64,000 nt of DNA from Vibrio navarrensis (GCF_015767675.1 NZ_CP065217.1:3162001-3226000), one strand, 5' to 3'; positions 50,754-60,605 are shown, numbered from the stretch's first letter. Made by a program: numbers and translations. The notes: generated by a model not told the origin, from the sequence alone.

Positions 50754-51386
50754 ATGGTTCTAGGTAAACCTCAAACCGACCCAACACTAGAGTGGTTTCT
50801 TTCACACTGTCATATTCATAAGTACCCTTCAAAAAGCACGCTGATCCACGCGGGCGAAAAAGCAGAAACTTTGTACTACATAGTGAAAGGTTCTGTTGCC
50901 GTGCTTATCAAAGACGAAGAAGGTAAAGAAATGATTCTTTCTTACCTGAACCAAGGTGACTTTATCGGTGAACTAGGCTTGTTTGAAGAAGGCCAAGAGC
51001 GTACTGCCTGGGTTCGTGCAAAATCTCCTTGTGAAGTGGCTGAAATTTCATTCAAGAAATTCCGTCAGTTAATCCAAGTCAACCCAGACATTCTCATGCG
51101 CTTGTCAGCACAGATGGCAAGCCGTCTACAAGTGACCAGCCAGAAAGTGGGCGATTTGGCATTCTTGGACGTGACTGGCCGCATCGCTCAGACACTACTG
51201 AACCTAGCCAAACAACCCGACGCAATGACGCACCCAGACGGCATGCAGATCAAGATCACTCGTCAAGAGATTGGTCAGATTGTTGGTTGTTCGCGTGAAA
51301 CCGTTGGCCGCATTCTGAAAATGCTGGAAGAGCAGAACCTTATCTCTGCGCACGGCAAAACCATTGTTGTTTACGGGACTCGTTAA
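50754..51386 (+). CDS. crp: cAMP receptor protein
   Basis: A 210-residue global regulator for catabolite control. The cAMP pocket is [18 protein letters not shown] (about 71-88, with the Glu, Arg and Thr contacts) and the recognition helix [15 protein letters not shown] lies at about 178-192. It is nearly identical to the E. coli protein. Unusually, the downstream region is occupied by a group II intron, and the terminator-like hairpin lies beyond it. Confidence 0.98.
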   Translation: MVLGKPQTDPTLEWFLSHCHIHKYPSKSTLIHAGEKAETLYYIVKGSVAVLIKDEEGKEMILSYLNQGDFIGELGLFEEGQERTAWVRAKSPCEVAEISFKKFRQLIQVNPDILMRLSAQMASRLQVTSQKVGDLAFLDVTGRIAQTLLNLAKQPDAMTHPDGMQIKITRQEIGQIVGCSRETVGRILKMLEEQNLISAHGKTIVVYGTR

Positions 51387-51410
51387 TTTCACGCCAGAAA
51401 TCGACGTTCA

Positions 51411-53299
51411 ATCGAGTAGGAGGAGGCCTCACGGCCTCCGTCCTCTCACACCACCGTACAAGCGTGGGTCGCATACGGCGGTTCCGAATACACTTTTAGT
51501 GACTCATACCCATCTCTCAATGAGTAAAGCCCCCTCTCCTCGAACCATTTGATTGGCATTGCGTGATTCAACTGGGGCGAGAGTGCTAAGCGCCACCACC
51601 CTTTATCTGACATCGCCAGCTTCCACGCATTTCGCTCTGTTACACCTTGTCGTTGTAACCATGTCGCTATGCTGTATCTGCGTTTGCGCTGTTTCAGGCG
51701 GTAGCATCTCAACCGACGCCGTATCCATTCGTCTAAGCGCTGCATCGCACTTTGACCTATGGCGAGCTTGAAGTAGTGCTGCCAACCTCGTAGGTATTGG
51801 GTTAACTCGGTGAGGATTACCGACAACTCTCGACCTCGATTTCGCTTCGTTATTTTCCGCACTCGCTTCTTCATTTGAGCTTGTGCCGATTTTGATATCT
51901 GGAGGGTTCCGTCTATCTTGAAGCTATGGCTTAGGTAAGCTCGCTCCGTCACTCTTGTTGCTGCACTTTTCTCACGATTTACCGTGAGCTTTAGCTTCTG
52001 CTCCAAGAACTCCGTTATCGACTCTTTGACTCGATGGGCGGCTTCCTCACTAAGAACGTAGATTTGGCAGTCATCTGCATATCGACAGAACTTATGCCCT
52101 CTTCGCTCTAACTCTTTGTCCAGTTCATCTAATACAATATTGGAAAGTAACGGAGATAATGGCCCACCCTGTGGTGTTCCTCGTTGTCTTCGCTCTACTA
52201 ACCCATCTCGCATTAAGCCTGCCTGTAGATAGGACCTGATGAGCTTTAATACTCGTTTATCACTAATGTCCTTAGATAATCTGTGCATCAGCCTATCATG
52301 GTTCACCGTGTCGAAGTATTTGGCTAGATCGATATCCACTACATAACCCCGCCCTTCTCTGATATAGCGGCTTGCTGCCGCAAGCGCATGATGCGCACTG
52401 CGGTTCGGCCTGAACCCGTAGCTGCTGTTGGAGAACGTCGGCTCATAGAGCTCTGACAGTACTGATGTGATCGCCTGTTGGACTATCCTATCCAGTACCG
52501 TAGGGATACCTAATTGCCTGACGCCACCATTCGGCTTGGGGATTTCTACACCCAGAACTGGTTGAGGTTGGTAGCTTCCGTCCAGAAGACTCTGGCGGAG
52601 CGCTTGCCCATTTGAAGCTTGTCGAAGTTTAGAGATGGTCGCTGTGATGTCGAGTCTGTCGACACCTGCGCACCCCTTGTTCTTCTTCACGCGTCGAAGG
52701 GCATGGTTCAAATTCGCTGAGGAGCTGATTTGTTCCATCAGCGGAGTGGGGGTCACCAAGACTCGTCCTCCTTTCTACGCCGATCATGCTTGTCATTCTT
52801 CGTGACCATGAGCTTTACTTGCGGTATTGCCTATTGGGACGTAGAGATGTTTTCCATCTTGCTATGACTCCACATCATTGAGTAAATAGTGACTGCTTCT
52901 TGATATATTCAGTTCTGGCCTTCCTTTGAGTTGTACTTCCTCAAAGTACTATGCCTTCTGCTGACTTCTCATTGCCCATCACACAACATCACTGCTGTGT
53001 TGGTCTCATCTGAGACAGGCAATGAGCTCTCCCGAGGTAAGACGTTGCTCTTTCCCTTGGTCATGCCTGATTTACCTATACACACTTCCCGTCGAGGCAT
53101 TGGGCTATTCTATCTATTGCTAGGTTACCCAAGTTGTACAGGCCTACTATCAGGTTTCTGTTCGTCACAACCAAGTTTTGCCGTTTGCTTCCTTCAGGTT
53201 TCACCTCACGGTGAACACCCTTGCATAGGCTAACGGTTCTCGCTCGACTGAGCCCGTAGAGGACTTTCACCTCCTAGATCAACGCCATGCTCGGCGCAC
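51411..53299 (-). mobile_element. Group II intron, class C-like, with intron-encoded reverse transcriptase
   Basis: A 1,889-base intron on the minus strand. The 5' end is GTGCGCC (from 53299), followed by the typical GAGCATGGCG stem and GGAGGTGAAAGTCCTC. The 3' end has a domain V-like block (CCGCCGTATGCG ... TACGGTGGTG, about 51455-51490) and domain VI (GGAGGCC/GGCCTCC hairpin, about 51419-51437), ending CTACTCGAT at 51411 with the expected AY. Length, an encoded protein lacking an endonuclease domain, and insertion directly behind a terminator hairpin fit class C introns. Boundaries are probably good to within a base or two. Confidence 0.85.
51446..52759 (-). CDS. ltrA: Group II intron reverse transcriptase/maturase
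   Basis: A 437-residue intron-encoded protein. The RT domain (about 1-290) contains the family blocks GVRQLGIPTVLDRIVQQAI, GFRPNRSAHHAL, VVDIDLAKYFDTVNHDRL, GTPQGGPLSPLLSNIVLDELD and the catalytic YADD (about 229-232). A maturase X domain follows (RGWQHYFKLAIGQSAMQRLDEWIRRRLR). No HNH endonuclease domain is present, as in class C introns. The start is a TTG with AGGAGG seven bases upstream; the adjacent GTG is an alternative. The gene looks intact. The symbol is generic for the family. Confidence 0.92.
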   Translation of the reverse strand: MVTPTPLMEQISSSANLNHALRRVKKNKGCAGVDRLDITATISKLRQASNGQALRQSLLDGSYQPQPVLGVEIPKPNGGVRQLGIPTVLDRIVQQAITSVLSELYEPTFSNSSYGFRPNRSAHHALAAASRYIREGRGYVVDIDLAKYFDTVNHDRLMHRLSKDISDKRVLKLIRSYLQAGLMRDGLVERRQRGTPQGGPLSPLLSNIVLDELDKELERRGHKFCRYADDCQIYVLSEEAAHRVKESITEFLEQKLKLTVNREKSAATRVTERAYLSHSFKIDGTLQISKSAQAQMKKRVRKITKRNRGRELSVILTELTQYLRGWQHYFKLAIGQSAMQRLDEWIRRRLRCYRLKQRKRRYSIATWLQRQGVTERNAWKLAMSDKGWWRLALSPQLNHAMPIKWFEERGLYSLRDGYESLKVYSEPPYATHACTVV

Positions 53300-53303
53300 A
53301 ATT

Positions 53304-53332
53304 GCAAAAAGCCACCCTGCGGTGGCTTTTTT
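53304..53332. terminator. Bidirectional terminator shared by DUF1338 gene and (ancestrally) crp
   Basis: AAAAAGCCACC and GGTGGCTTTTTT flank CTGC, an 11-bp stem with T or A runs on both sides, so it can terminate transcription in both directions. The intron starts five bases from its minus-strand T tract. For crp it now lies 1.9 kb beyond the stop codon. Confidence 0.85.
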
Positions 53333-53350
53333 GTTGGTTCGTGATGCGTC

Positions 53351-54142
53351 TTAGCCGTTGGTGCTTTCAAAGATCTTGTCTGCCGACGCGGCCACAAAAC
53401 CTGGGTACAGATCGCCGTTTTCCATCGGGTAGCGTTTGGCAAACTCGTAAAAACCACCGGGAATGATTTCACTGCCTTCAATAAACTGCACCGCCACTTT
53501 ATCTGCCATCGTGGAAGATTGCTCCAGCAGCACTTCCGGCGTGCCCTTCACTTCACCGCCAATTTCATTGATGGTAAAGCCCGCTTGACGTAAGTGATCG
53601 TTCACGCCTTTCACCGAGTCAAATGCTTTGAGCTGATTGACGCTGACCGTAAAGTGATTCGCGCCGTAACCATGCGCCGCCAACCAAGAGGCATATTCAC
53701 TCTCTTTTGCCAGCGTTTGATAGTCCGCAAAACTCAAGTCCCACAAGCGACCAGCGTAAAGGAACTCGTGGCCTTGCAATTGGCTTGTATCCACTTGAGC
53801 AACCAGTTTTTTCACAATCGCTTGCAGCGCCTCTGAGCATTCATCGATTTTCAGCGCACTGATGAAGACTTTAGGCTGAGTCGGATCAGGGTGCTCAAAA
53901 TGTTTGGCTACTAATTTTTTGCTTTCAAACAGATAGTCGCCACACGCTTTGTAGCCTAATTCGATAAACGGTTTCGCCAGAGTTTCAATGCCAAGCGGCT
54001 CGACGTTAAACGTTCGTAGCGCGATATGGTCGTTGATCAGGGCTACATCTTCTTGCAATAGTTGATGCACTTTCGCCGCGGAAGGACACAGGCGTTGGAT
54101 ATAGTCGTTCCATAGCGATTCAAATAACACAGCTGGCGTCAT
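53351..54142 (-). CDS. DUF1338 domain protein (HglS/YdcJ-like)
   Basis: A 263-residue protein of the DUF1338 family, with relatives that act as 2-oxoadipate dioxygenase/decarboxylases. Expected metal-binding His residues occur in the ALRTFNVEPLG, YGANHFTVSVN and RYPMENGDLYPGFVAASADKIFEST regions. It lies at the end of the minus-strand ast cluster, 183 bases after astD, and is often linked to arginine or lysine catabolism genes in Vibrio. Specific substrate not shown by sequence. Confidence 0.8.
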   Translation of the reverse strand: MTPAVLFESLWNDYIQRLCPSAAKVHQLLQEDVALINDHIALRTFNVEPLGIETLAKPFIELGYKACGDYLFESKKLVAKHFEHPDPTQPKVFISALKIDECSEALQAIVKKLVAQVDTSQLQGHEFLYAGRLWDLSFADYQTLAKESEYASWLAAHGYGANHFTVSVNQLKAFDSVKGVNDHLRQAGFTINEIGGEVKGTPEVLLEQSSTMADKVAVQFIEGSEIIPGGFYEFAKRYPMENGDLYPGFVAASADKIFESTNG

Positions 54143-54192
54143 AACGCCTCCTTGTTGTATCGGTTCACATTATCAGAGTATCGGGAGTGGAC

Positions 54193-54223
54193 TGCGGCGG
54201 TGCGTGCAGAAATCACCGCCGCA
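54193..54223. repeat. GC-rich inverted repeat between astD and the DUF1338 gene
   Basis: TGCGGCGGTG (54193-54202) is perfectly complementary to CACCGCCGCA (54214-54223) over an 11-base loop. No T tract follows on either strand, so it looks like an mRNA-stabilising or REP-like hairpin rather than a terminator. Confidence 0.6.
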
Positions 54224-54325
54224 ATCCTCAACCTGTGACGTTCATGGTTTGAAAGCAAACAAGCCTGCACTACCAATGATGGCTCGAAGTAGCGCAGGTC
54301 AGAGACCTAAAGGTCGTTATCGTTA

Positions 54326-55783
54326 TTAAAGTTCCACACCCGGGCTAAGCGTGGCGGGTAGTTCCGTTTGCGCCCCTTCCATTGATGCCATTGGGTACGC
54401 GCAATAATCGGCGGCATAGTAAGCACTCGGGCGTAAGTTGCCCGACGCGCCCGGTCCGCCAAATGGCGCATCGCCACTGGCGCCCGTCAGTTGGCGGTTG
54501 CGATTGACAATGCCAGCACGGATGTGATCGACAAAGTACGCCCACTCGTTATCGTCGGTCGAGACTAACCCAGCCGACAAACCAAAACGGGTGTCATTCG
54601 CCAGCTCAACCGCACGCTCGAGTCCTTGATAGCGCACCACTTGCAGCAGTGGTCCAAAGTACTCTTCGTCAGGCAAATCTGCGATCTGAGTGACATCAAT
54701 AATTCCCGGTGAAACAAAGGCGGCCTCGCCCGCTTTGGCTTCAATTAAGCTTTCACCGCCGAGCGACTGCAGATTGGCCTGTGCGTCTAAGATAAAGCGC
54801 GCGGCCGCCTCAGAAATTTGTGGCCCCATAAAAGGCGCAGGGTCGGCAAACGGCTGATCAACTTTAAGTTTTTGCACCGCGTCAACCAGACGAGTAATGA
54901 GTGCGTCGCCCTTTTCCCCCAGCGGCACATACAAACGGCGTGCACAAGTACAGCGCTGACCAGCACTGATAAATGCCGATTGAATGATGGTGTAAACCGT
55001 CGCCTCAAGATCGCCGTACTGCTCTGAAATCACCATCGGGTTGTTGCCGCCCATTTCCAGTGCCAGCATCTTGCCGGGTTGACCAGCAAACTGACGATGC
55101 AGCAGATGGCCCGTGTTGGCGCTGCCAGTAAACAGCAGGCCGTCGATGCCTTTGGACTGCGACAAGGCAATCCCAGTCTCTTTACCACCTTGTACTAGGT
55201 TTAGCACGCCACTTGGCAGACCCGCTTCTTGCCACAGTTTCATCGCAAGCTCTCCCGTCCAAGGCGTTTGCTCGGACGGTTTAAACACCACGGTATTGCC
55301 AGCTAACAGTGCGGGCACAATGTGACCGTTTGGTAAGTGCGCCGGGAAGTTATACGGGCCAAAGACGGCCATCACACCCAGTGGGCGGTGGCGCAAGACA
55401 ATTTGGTTGCCAGCGGCTTCTTTTTGCGACTCGCCAGTGCGTTCATGATAAGCGCGGATCGAAATGGCAATTTTGCCTGCCATCGCTGCCGCTTCCGTGC
55501 GCGTCTCCCACAGCGGTTTGCCGGTCTCTTTGGCGATCACTTGAGCAATCTCTTCGCTGCGCGCTTTAACACGCTCGGCAAAGGCCAGCACGTAGGCTTC
55601 GCGCTCGGCAAACGTGAGCTTCTTCCAGCTCAGAAAGGCGTGACGCGCCGCTTTCACTGCTTGCTCGACTTGCGGCTCAGTGGCACCTTTGCCACGCCAA
55701 ACCACTTGGTTGTCATAAGGCGACAAGGAGGTGAACTCTTCGCCTTGCCCTTCTACCCATTCACCTGCAATCCACTGTGTCAT
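54326..55783 (-). CDS. astD: Succinylglutamic semialdehyde dehydrogenase
   Basis: A 485-residue NAD-dependent dehydrogenase, the fourth step of the arginine succinyltransferase pathway, oxidising succinylglutamic semialdehyde to succinylglutamate. Catalytic Cys in [13 protein letters not shown] and Glu in [13 protein letters not shown] motif [12 protein letters not shown]. The ATG at 55783 has AAGGGAAAG upstream. In the order argD/astC-astA-astD of vibrios. Confidence 0.95.
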   Translation of the reverse strand: MTQWIAGEWVEGQGEEFTSLSPYDNQVVWRGKGATEPQVEQAVKAARHAFLSWKKLTFAEREAYVLAFAERVKARSEEIAQVIAKETGKPLWETRTEAAAMAGKIAISIRAYHERTGESQKEAAGNQIVLRHRPLGVMAVFGPYNFPAHLPNGHIVPALLAGNTVVFKPSEQTPWTGELAMKLWQEAGLPSGVLNLVQGGKETGIALSQSKGIDGLLFTGSANTGHLLHRQFAGQPGKMLALEMGGNNPMVISEQYGDLEATVYTIIQSAFISAGQRCTCARRLYVPLGEKGDALITRLVDAVQKLKVDQPFADPAPFMGPQISEAAARFILDAQANLQSLGGESLIEAKAGEAAFVSPGIIDVTQIADLPDEEYFGPLLQVVRYQGLERAVELANDTRFGLSAGLVSTDDNEWAYFVDHIRAGIVNRNRQLTGASGDAPFGGPGASGNLRPSAYYAADYCAYPMASMEGAQTELPATLSPGVEL

Positions 55784-55800
55784 CGTCTTTCCCTTAATCA

Positions 55801-56820
55801 TTACTGCGCTAGCATGCGTACGTATTCGCCATCTTCCACCATCAGAGCCTGGGCCACTTTCGGTGACAAAATCACACTGGAAGAGGCTTGGTCATACGCG
55901 GCTTTGGCTGCCGTGGCGCGGAAGTTTTCAAATGAGGTATTGGCTATTAAAAAGTCTTGCGAGCTGGAGTGCTCCGCAACGCGCACTTTCGCTCGCACTG
56001 AGTGGCGTACCGATTCAATATTACGTAGGTCACACTCCACCGTGGGGCCGCCATCAAAGATGTCAACGTAACCACGGCTGGTAAAGCCTTCTTTCTCAAG
56101 CAGCTTGAGCGCTGGACGAGTATTTTCATGTACCACGCCGATCACCGCTTGCGCTTCTGGGCTCAGCAGGTTGATGTAAATCGGCAGCTTAGGCATTAAA
56201 TCGGCGATGAAGCCTTTTTTGCCGATACCAGTGAGGTAATCCGCCATGGTGAAATCGATGGAGAAGAAATGGTCCTGAAGCCATTGCCAAAATGGCGAGT
56301 TGCCATTGGCATCCGACACCCCACGCATCTCGGCGAAAATGGTTTTCGAGAAGCGATGCGGATGTTCGGCCATCATCAAAAAGCGGCATTTCGACATCAA
56401 GCGACCGTTGAGCCCTTCACGGAATTTTTCCCGCAAGAACAAGGTACAAATTTCACTACAACCGGTGTAGTTGTTGCCAAAAGTGAGCAGCTTCACCACG
56501 TTGTTGACGCCAAGTTTTGGCGAGGAATGGACAATTTTGCTGATGTGGTACGAGTAAAAAGGCACGTCCCAACCAATCGCCGCTTCAATACCTGTGGTTC
56601 CGGCGACTTCACCGCTTTCGGCATCAACGCCGACCATCAGGTAGCCTTCATCGCCCGGCTCACAAACGTCGTGTTTGGCAAAGCTGTATTCAGAGTGTGT
56701 AATTCGATTGGTTAACAGTTCTTCATTAACCGGCAGAGATGTGAATCCGTGTCCCGATTCCACTGCACATGTGTGCAGTGCGTCATAGTCCGACATTGCA
56801 ATAGGGCGAACAACTAGCAT
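55801..56820 (-). CDS. astA: Arginine N-succinyltransferase
   Basis: A 339-residue acyltransferase, first step of the ammonia-producing arginine catabolic pathway (succinyl-CoA plus arginine). Typical [30 protein letters not shown] start and [23 protein letters not shown] end. The ATG at 56820 has GGAGGG upstream and length as expected. Two hairpins lie between it and argD/astC. Confidence 0.95.
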   Translation of the reverse strand: MLVVRPIAMSDYDALHTCAVESGHGFTSLPVNEELLTNRITHSEYSFAKHDVCEPGDEGYLMVGVDAESGEVAGTTGIEAAIGWDVPFYSYHISKIVHSSPKLGVNNVVKLLTFGNNYTGCSEICTLFLREKFREGLNGRLMSKCRFLMMAEHPHRFSKTIFAEMRGVSDANGNSPFWQWLQDHFFSIDFTMADYLTGIGKKGFIADLMPKLPIYINLLSPEAQAVIGVVHENTRPALKLLEKEGFTSRGYVDIFDGGPTVECDLRNIESVRHSVRAKVRVAEHSSSQDFLIANTSFENFRATAAKAAYDQASSSVILSPKVAQALMVEDGEYVRMLAQ

Positions 56821-56848
56821 CAATACTCCCTCCAGATGCATAGAAGGC

Positions 56849-56906
56849 CCTAGGTTTACTACCTAGGATGTGATGTAGACGCCCGCCGCTTCCTGGGTAG
56901 GCGTCT
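56849..56906. repeat. Two inverted repeats between astC/argD and astA
   Basis: CCTAGGT/ACCTAGG (56849-56855 with 56861-56867) and AGACGCC/GGCGTCT (56877-56883 with 56900-56906) fill the 99-base gap inside the operon. Neither is followed by a T tract on the minus strand, so they are probably mRNA structures rather than terminators. Confidence 0.55.
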
Positions 56907-56919
56907 GTTTGAGAAGCGT

Positions 56920-58131
56920 TTAAACCAGAGTGGCGATTGCTTTATCCAGTTTCGCCAAGCCTTCTTCTATTTCTTGTTTAGTGATCACCAGTGATGGTGT
57001 AAAGCGCACCACGTTCATGCCCGCCACCAGCACCAGCAGTCCCTCTTTACCCGCAGCAACCAAAATATCGCGTGCGCGGCCTTGCCACTCTTGATTAAGC
57101 GCCGCGCCGAGCAACAAGCCTTTGCCACGGATTTCAGAGAAAATCTGATATTTATCGTTAATTTTGCTTAACCCTTCACGAAACAGTGCTTCGCGCTCTT
57201 TCACGCCTTGCAAGGTTTCTGGCTTGGAGACTTCTGACACCACCGCTTCCGCGACGGCACAAGCGAGCGGGTTACCACCGTAAGTCGAACCGTGCGTGCC
57301 CACGTTCATGTGCGCGGCCAATTTTTCTGTCGTTAGCATCGCGCCAATTGGGAAGCCGCCACCGAGTGATTTGGCGGTGCTGAGAATATCAGGCGTCACA
57401 CCAAGGCCTTGATAAGCATAAAAATCACCTGTACGTCCGTTGCCCGTTTGCACTTCATCAAAAATCAGCAGGGCATTGTGCTTGTCGCACAGCTCGCGCA
57501 CGGTTTGCACGAACTCAGGCGTCGGTGGCACGATACCGCCTTCACCTTGCAGTGGCTCCATCATCACCGCACACGTGCGATCGGAAATGTGCGCTTGCAA
57601 GGCATCGATATCGTTGTAAGGCAGATGCGTCACATCGCCGGGTTTTGGACCGAAACCATCCGAGTAAGCCGCTTGACCACCGACGGTCACAGTAAAGAAA
57701 GTACGTCCGTGGAAACCTTGTTTAAAAGCAATGATTTCAGATTTTTCAGCACCGTAAACGTCCGCTGCGTAACGACGAGCCAGTTTCAGCGCCGCTTCGT
57801 TCGCTTCTGCACCCGAGTTGGCAAAGAAGACGCGCTCGGCAAAGCTCACTTCGGTCAGTTTTTTCGCCAGTCGCAATGCGGGCTCGTTGGTCATGACATT
57901 ACTTAAATGCCACAGTTTACCCGCTTGCTCAGTCAGCGCTTTGACCATAACCGGATGACAGTGGCCCAGACAACTCACCGCGATTCCGCCCGCGAAATCG
58001 ATGTATTCCTTGCCGTTTTGATCCCAAATACGTGAACCTTCACCTTTCACTGGGATCATCTCCATTGGGTTGTAGCAAGGCACCATCACCTCATCAAACA
58101 AACCACGATCTACTTTCATTTCCACTGTCAT
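56920..58131 (-). CDS. argD: Acetylornithine/succinylornithine aminotransferase
   Basis: A 403-residue class III PLP aminotransferase. The PLP lysine is in [19 protein letters not shown] (about 245-265), with [12 protein letters not shown] and [17 protein letters not shown] motifs. The same enzyme type serves arginine biosynthesis (ArgD) and the succinyltransferase pathway (AstC). Since it heads the ast cluster it probably does both. One candidate ArgR box lies upstream. Confidence 0.92.
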   Translation of the reverse strand: MTVEMKVDRGLFDEVMVPCYNPMEMIPVKGEGSRIWDQNGKEYIDFAGGIAVSCLGHCHPVMVKALTEQAGKLWHLSNVMTNEPALRLAKKLTEVSFAERVFFANSGAEANEAALKLARRYAADVYGAEKSEIIAFKQGFHGRTFFTVTVGGQAAYSDGFGPKPGDVTHLPYNDIDALQAHISDRTCAVMMEPLQGEGGIVPPTPEFVQTVRELCDKHNALLIFDEVQTGNGRTGDFYAYQGLGVTPDILSTAKSLGGGFPIGAMLTTEKLAAHMNVGTHGSTYGGNPLACAVAEAVVSEVSKPETLQGVKEREALFREGLSKINDKYQIFSEIRGKGLLLGAALNQEWQGRARDILVAAGKEGLLVLVAGMNVVRFTPSLVITKQEIEEGLAKLDKAIATLV

Positions 58132-58310
58132 TGCACATTCCTTCTTGATACCGCACGCCTAGCAGAGAGCGAATCCAACCGACTGTGACTGGCCGGCAAA
58201 TATTGTTTTGCATTTAAGCTGATGCGGCATTGTATTTACAATTAATTAACGAATTCAATAGTGAAATATTCTTTTTACAGCCCGGAGGAATACCCAATAG
58301 TCACTATTCA

Positions 58311-58324
58311 TGATTATTTATGCA
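58311..58324. promoter_or_regulatory. Candidate ARG box upstream of argD/astC
   Basis: Read on the minus strand, TGCATAAATAATCA matches 8 of 10 fixed positions of the ArgR half-palindrome TGAAT-WWWW-ATTCA. It is 180 bases from the argD/astC start in the 367-base gap 58132-58498. I did not find a good second box at 21-base spacing. The gap also holds a candidate promoter (TTGAAT, 18 bases, TACAAT, near 58240-58260) and the pabA terminator. Confidence 0.35.
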
Positions 58325-58404
58325 TCATGTTCCGCAAATTATGAAGCATTTTTTTAATCGATCAACAAATCACTTGGTTTAATGGCAAAATGGGAAGGGG
58401 AAAG

Positions 58405-58435
58405 CAAAAAGTGGCGAATAGTTTTGCACTTCGCC
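58405..58435 (-). terminator. Probable terminator of pabA
   Basis: On the minus strand GGCGAA (58430-58435) pairs with TTCGCC (58413-58418) over an 11-base loop and is followed by ACTTTTTG. It lies 64 bases after the pabA stop. The stem is short, so efficiency is uncertain. Confidence 0.5.
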
Positions 58436-58498
58436 TTGGCTGAAAAAAAGATGAAGAAAATGTTAAGAATGGTGATCAAGATCAGGGTTAGGCGCGAC

Positions 58499-59077
58499 TC
58501 AACGAGCGAGAAAATTGGCCAGCAACGCGTGCCCTTGCTCGGTTTTGATCGACTCAGGATGAAACTGCACGGCGTCAATCGGCAGCGTTTTGTGCTGATA
58601 GCCCATGATTTCGTCGATACTGCCATCTGCCAGCGTCGTCCAAGCAGTGAGTTCAAAGTCGGCAGGTAAGGTGCCATTTTTGACCACCAGCGAATGGTAG
58701 CGGGTAACGGTAAGTGGATTGTTCAAACCGCGAAAGACACTTTTCCCATTGTGCTCAATGGCTGAGGTTTTACCATGCATTACTTGCCGTGCGCGTACCA
58801 CTTCCCCACCAAAGGCTTGGGCGATCGCCTGATGGCCAAGACAGACGCCGAGGATCGGCAGTTTACCCGCAAAGTGGGCGATCGCCGCTAGAGAGATCCC
58901 TGCCTCATTGGGCGTACATGGCCCGGGGGAAATCACCAGATGGGTCGGTTGAAGACGCTCGATCTCGGCAATATCGATCTCGTCATTACGCACCACGTGC
59001 ACATCAGCACCCAGTTCACAGAAATACTGGTAGAGGTTGTATGTAAACGAGTCGTAGTTGTCGATGATCAGCAGCAT
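58499..59077 (-). CDS. pabA: Aminodeoxychorismate/anthranilate synthase glutaminase component
   Basis: A 192-residue class I glutamine amidotransferase. Nucleophile Cys in [18 protein letters not shown] (about 79), and the His-Glu pair in [13 protein letters not shown]. It supplies ammonia to PabB for p-aminobenzoate (folate) synthesis; the separate gene, away from trp genes, fits PabA. Start [19 protein letters not shown]. Confidence 0.93.
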   Translation of the reverse strand: MLLIIDNYDSFTYNLYQYFCELGADVHVVRNDEIDIAEIERLQPTHLVISPGPCTPNEAGISLAAIAHFAGKLPILGVCLGHQAIAQAFGGEVVRARQVMHGKTSAIEHNGKSVFRGLNNPLTVTRYHSLVVKNGTLPADFELTAWTTLADGSIDEIMGYQHKTLPIDAVQFHPESIKTEQGHALLANFLAR

Positions 59078-59219
59078 AAATTTGTCTTAGCCTAGATGAA
59101 AACTTTAGCATTCTACGAATCCGGCTTACAGATTCAATCAATAACACGCTTTTCCTTCACTTTATGATCCAGACGACACTTCCGCTTTGGCAGTTCATCA
59201 TTATTTTCCTAAAATTACT

Positions 59220-59233
59220 TTAGCAATAGCTAA
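59220..59233. promoter_or_regulatory. Palindrome before the SQR-like gene, candidate operator
   Basis: TTAGCAATAGCTAA is an inverted repeat of TTAGC with a 4-base centre, placed 16 bases before the start codon and close to the ribosome binding site AAAGGA. ArsR-type sulfide/persulfide sensors (BigR/SqrR group) bind AT-rich palindromes upstream of sulfide oxidation genes, so this is a candidate. Not verified. Confidence 0.35.
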
Positions 59234-59248
59234 TAAAGGAAATTAAAA

Positions 59249-60520
59249 ATGAAGAGAACCATAGTCATTGGTGCCGGTTTAGGTGGCATGTCGGTCGTGT
59301 ATGAACTCAGACAAAAATTGCCCAGCGATCATGAAGTCATGCTCATTAACGAAGGATCGGAGTTTCATTTTATTCCATCCAATCCATGGGTGGCATTGGG
59401 AGAACGCACCAAAGAGCAAGTCGTTTTAGAACTCACGCCTTATGTAAAAAAATTTAATATTCCTTTCAATGTCTCTGGTGTGGCACACATTGATGCCAAA
59501 GCATGCCGACTAAAAACGGGCGATGGTGAAGAATATCATTACGACTATTTGGTGATCTGCACAGGGCCTAAATTGGCATTTGAAGCCGTACCGGGAGCCG
59601 GACCAGAAAATGGCTTTACCCAATCGATTTGCACGGTTGATCACGCTGTTAAATCCCATCAAGCCTATCAACAGTTGGTTGAAAACCCAGGCCCCGTCAT
59701 CGTTGGGGCACTGCAAGGCGCAAGTTGTTTCGGCCCGGCCTACGAATACATTCTCTCTCTGGAAAGCCAATTGCGAAAACTGAAAGTGCGCGACCGTGTT
59801 CCAATGACCTTTGTAACCAGTGAACCGTACGTGGGTCATATGGGATTGGGTGGCGTAGGGGATTCCAAAGCGCTGATGGAACATGAGTTTCGCGAGAGGG
59901 GCATCAAATGGATCTGCAACGCCAGAACCACGCACTTTGAGGACGGTACGGCACACATTGAAGAACTCAATCGCAAAGGTGAAGTGGATTTTGAACATCA
60001 CCTGCCCTTCACCATGGCAATGTTTCTACCACCGTTTAAAGGCGCAGCGCCGATTGCTGCGGTTCCTGAGCTCTGTAATCCCAAAGGGTTTGTGCTCACC
60101 GACGAATATCAACGCAGCCCTGTCTACCCTGAAATTTTTGCGGCTGGCGTGTGTGTAGCCATCCCTCCCTTGGAAGAAACACCGGTTCCTGTCGGTGCAC
60201 CAAAAACGGGCTTTATGATTGAATCCATGACGACGACGATTGTGGAAAACATTCTCAGCCTAGAAAAAGGCGAACAGATGCATACCAAACCGACCTTGAA
60301 CGCACTATGCCTTGCTGACATGGGAGATAAAGGCGCGGCCTTTGTTGCCCTACCACAGAATCCCCCACGTAATACCAACTGGACCGGGATGGGACAATGG
60401 GTGCATTTAGCCAAAATCGCCTTCGAAAAGTATTTCCTCTACAAAGTGAAAAAAGGCACCAGCGAGCCAATCTATGAGAAGTACATTTTGAAAGCGGCAG
60501 GCATTGAACGCACTAAGTGA
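59249..60520 (+). CDS. sqr: Sulfide:quinone oxidoreductase-like flavoprotein
   Basis: A 423-residue FAD-dependent oxidoreductase. FAD-binding IGAGLGGMSVVYELRQ (7-22), second Rossmann VIVGALQGASCFGPAYEY with a Cys (about 158), AGVCVAIPPLEETPVPVGAPKTG with a second Cys (about 304), the C-terminal membrane-associating helices with EKYFLYKVKKG. This matches the SQR/FCC family, which oxidises sulfide to sulfane sulfur and passes electrons to quinone. The exact number of active cysteines cannot be assigned without alignment. It is alone in its transcript with a palindrome upstream. Confidence 0.82.
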   Translation: MKRTIVIGAGLGGMSVVYELRQKLPSDHEVMLINEGSEFHFIPSNPWVALGERTKEQVVLELTPYVKKFNIPFNVSGVAHIDAKACRLKTGDGEEYHYDYLVICTGPKLAFEAVPGAGPENGFTQSICTVDHAVKSHQAYQQLVENPGPVIVGALQGASCFGPAYEYILSLESQLRKLKVRDRVPMTFVTSEPYVGHMGLGGVGDSKALMEHEFRERGIKWICNARTTHFEDGTAHIEELNRKGEVDFEHHLPFTMAMFLPPFKGAAPIAAVPELCNPKGFVLTDEYQRSPVYPEIFAAGVCVAIPPLEETPVPVGAPKTGFMIESMTTTIVENILSLEKGEQMHTKPTLNALCLADMGDKGAAFVALPQNPPRNTNWTGMGQWVHLAKIAFEKYFLYKVKKGTSEPIYEKYILKAAGIERTK

Positions 60521-60555
60521 GTGTTAAACAGAGAAGTGATGGATGGGTGGACATA

Positions 60556-60573
60556 GGCCAGCATGCGCTGGCC
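60556..60573. repeat. Perfect hairpin between sqr-like gene and endonuclease gene
   Basis: GGCCAGC/GCTGGCC with the centre ATGC, an 18-base perfect palindrome between convergent genes (84-base gap). No T tract flanks it, so it may be a weak or Rho-assisted terminator. Confidence 0.5.
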
Positions 60574-60605
60574 TTGGATAGTAAGGGTTATATCCCGATC
60601 GAAAT

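Noticed and set aside
52931..53233. 100-residue plus-strand ORF in the intron
   Set aside because: It is antisense to structured domain I of the intron RNA and has no homologue that I recognise.
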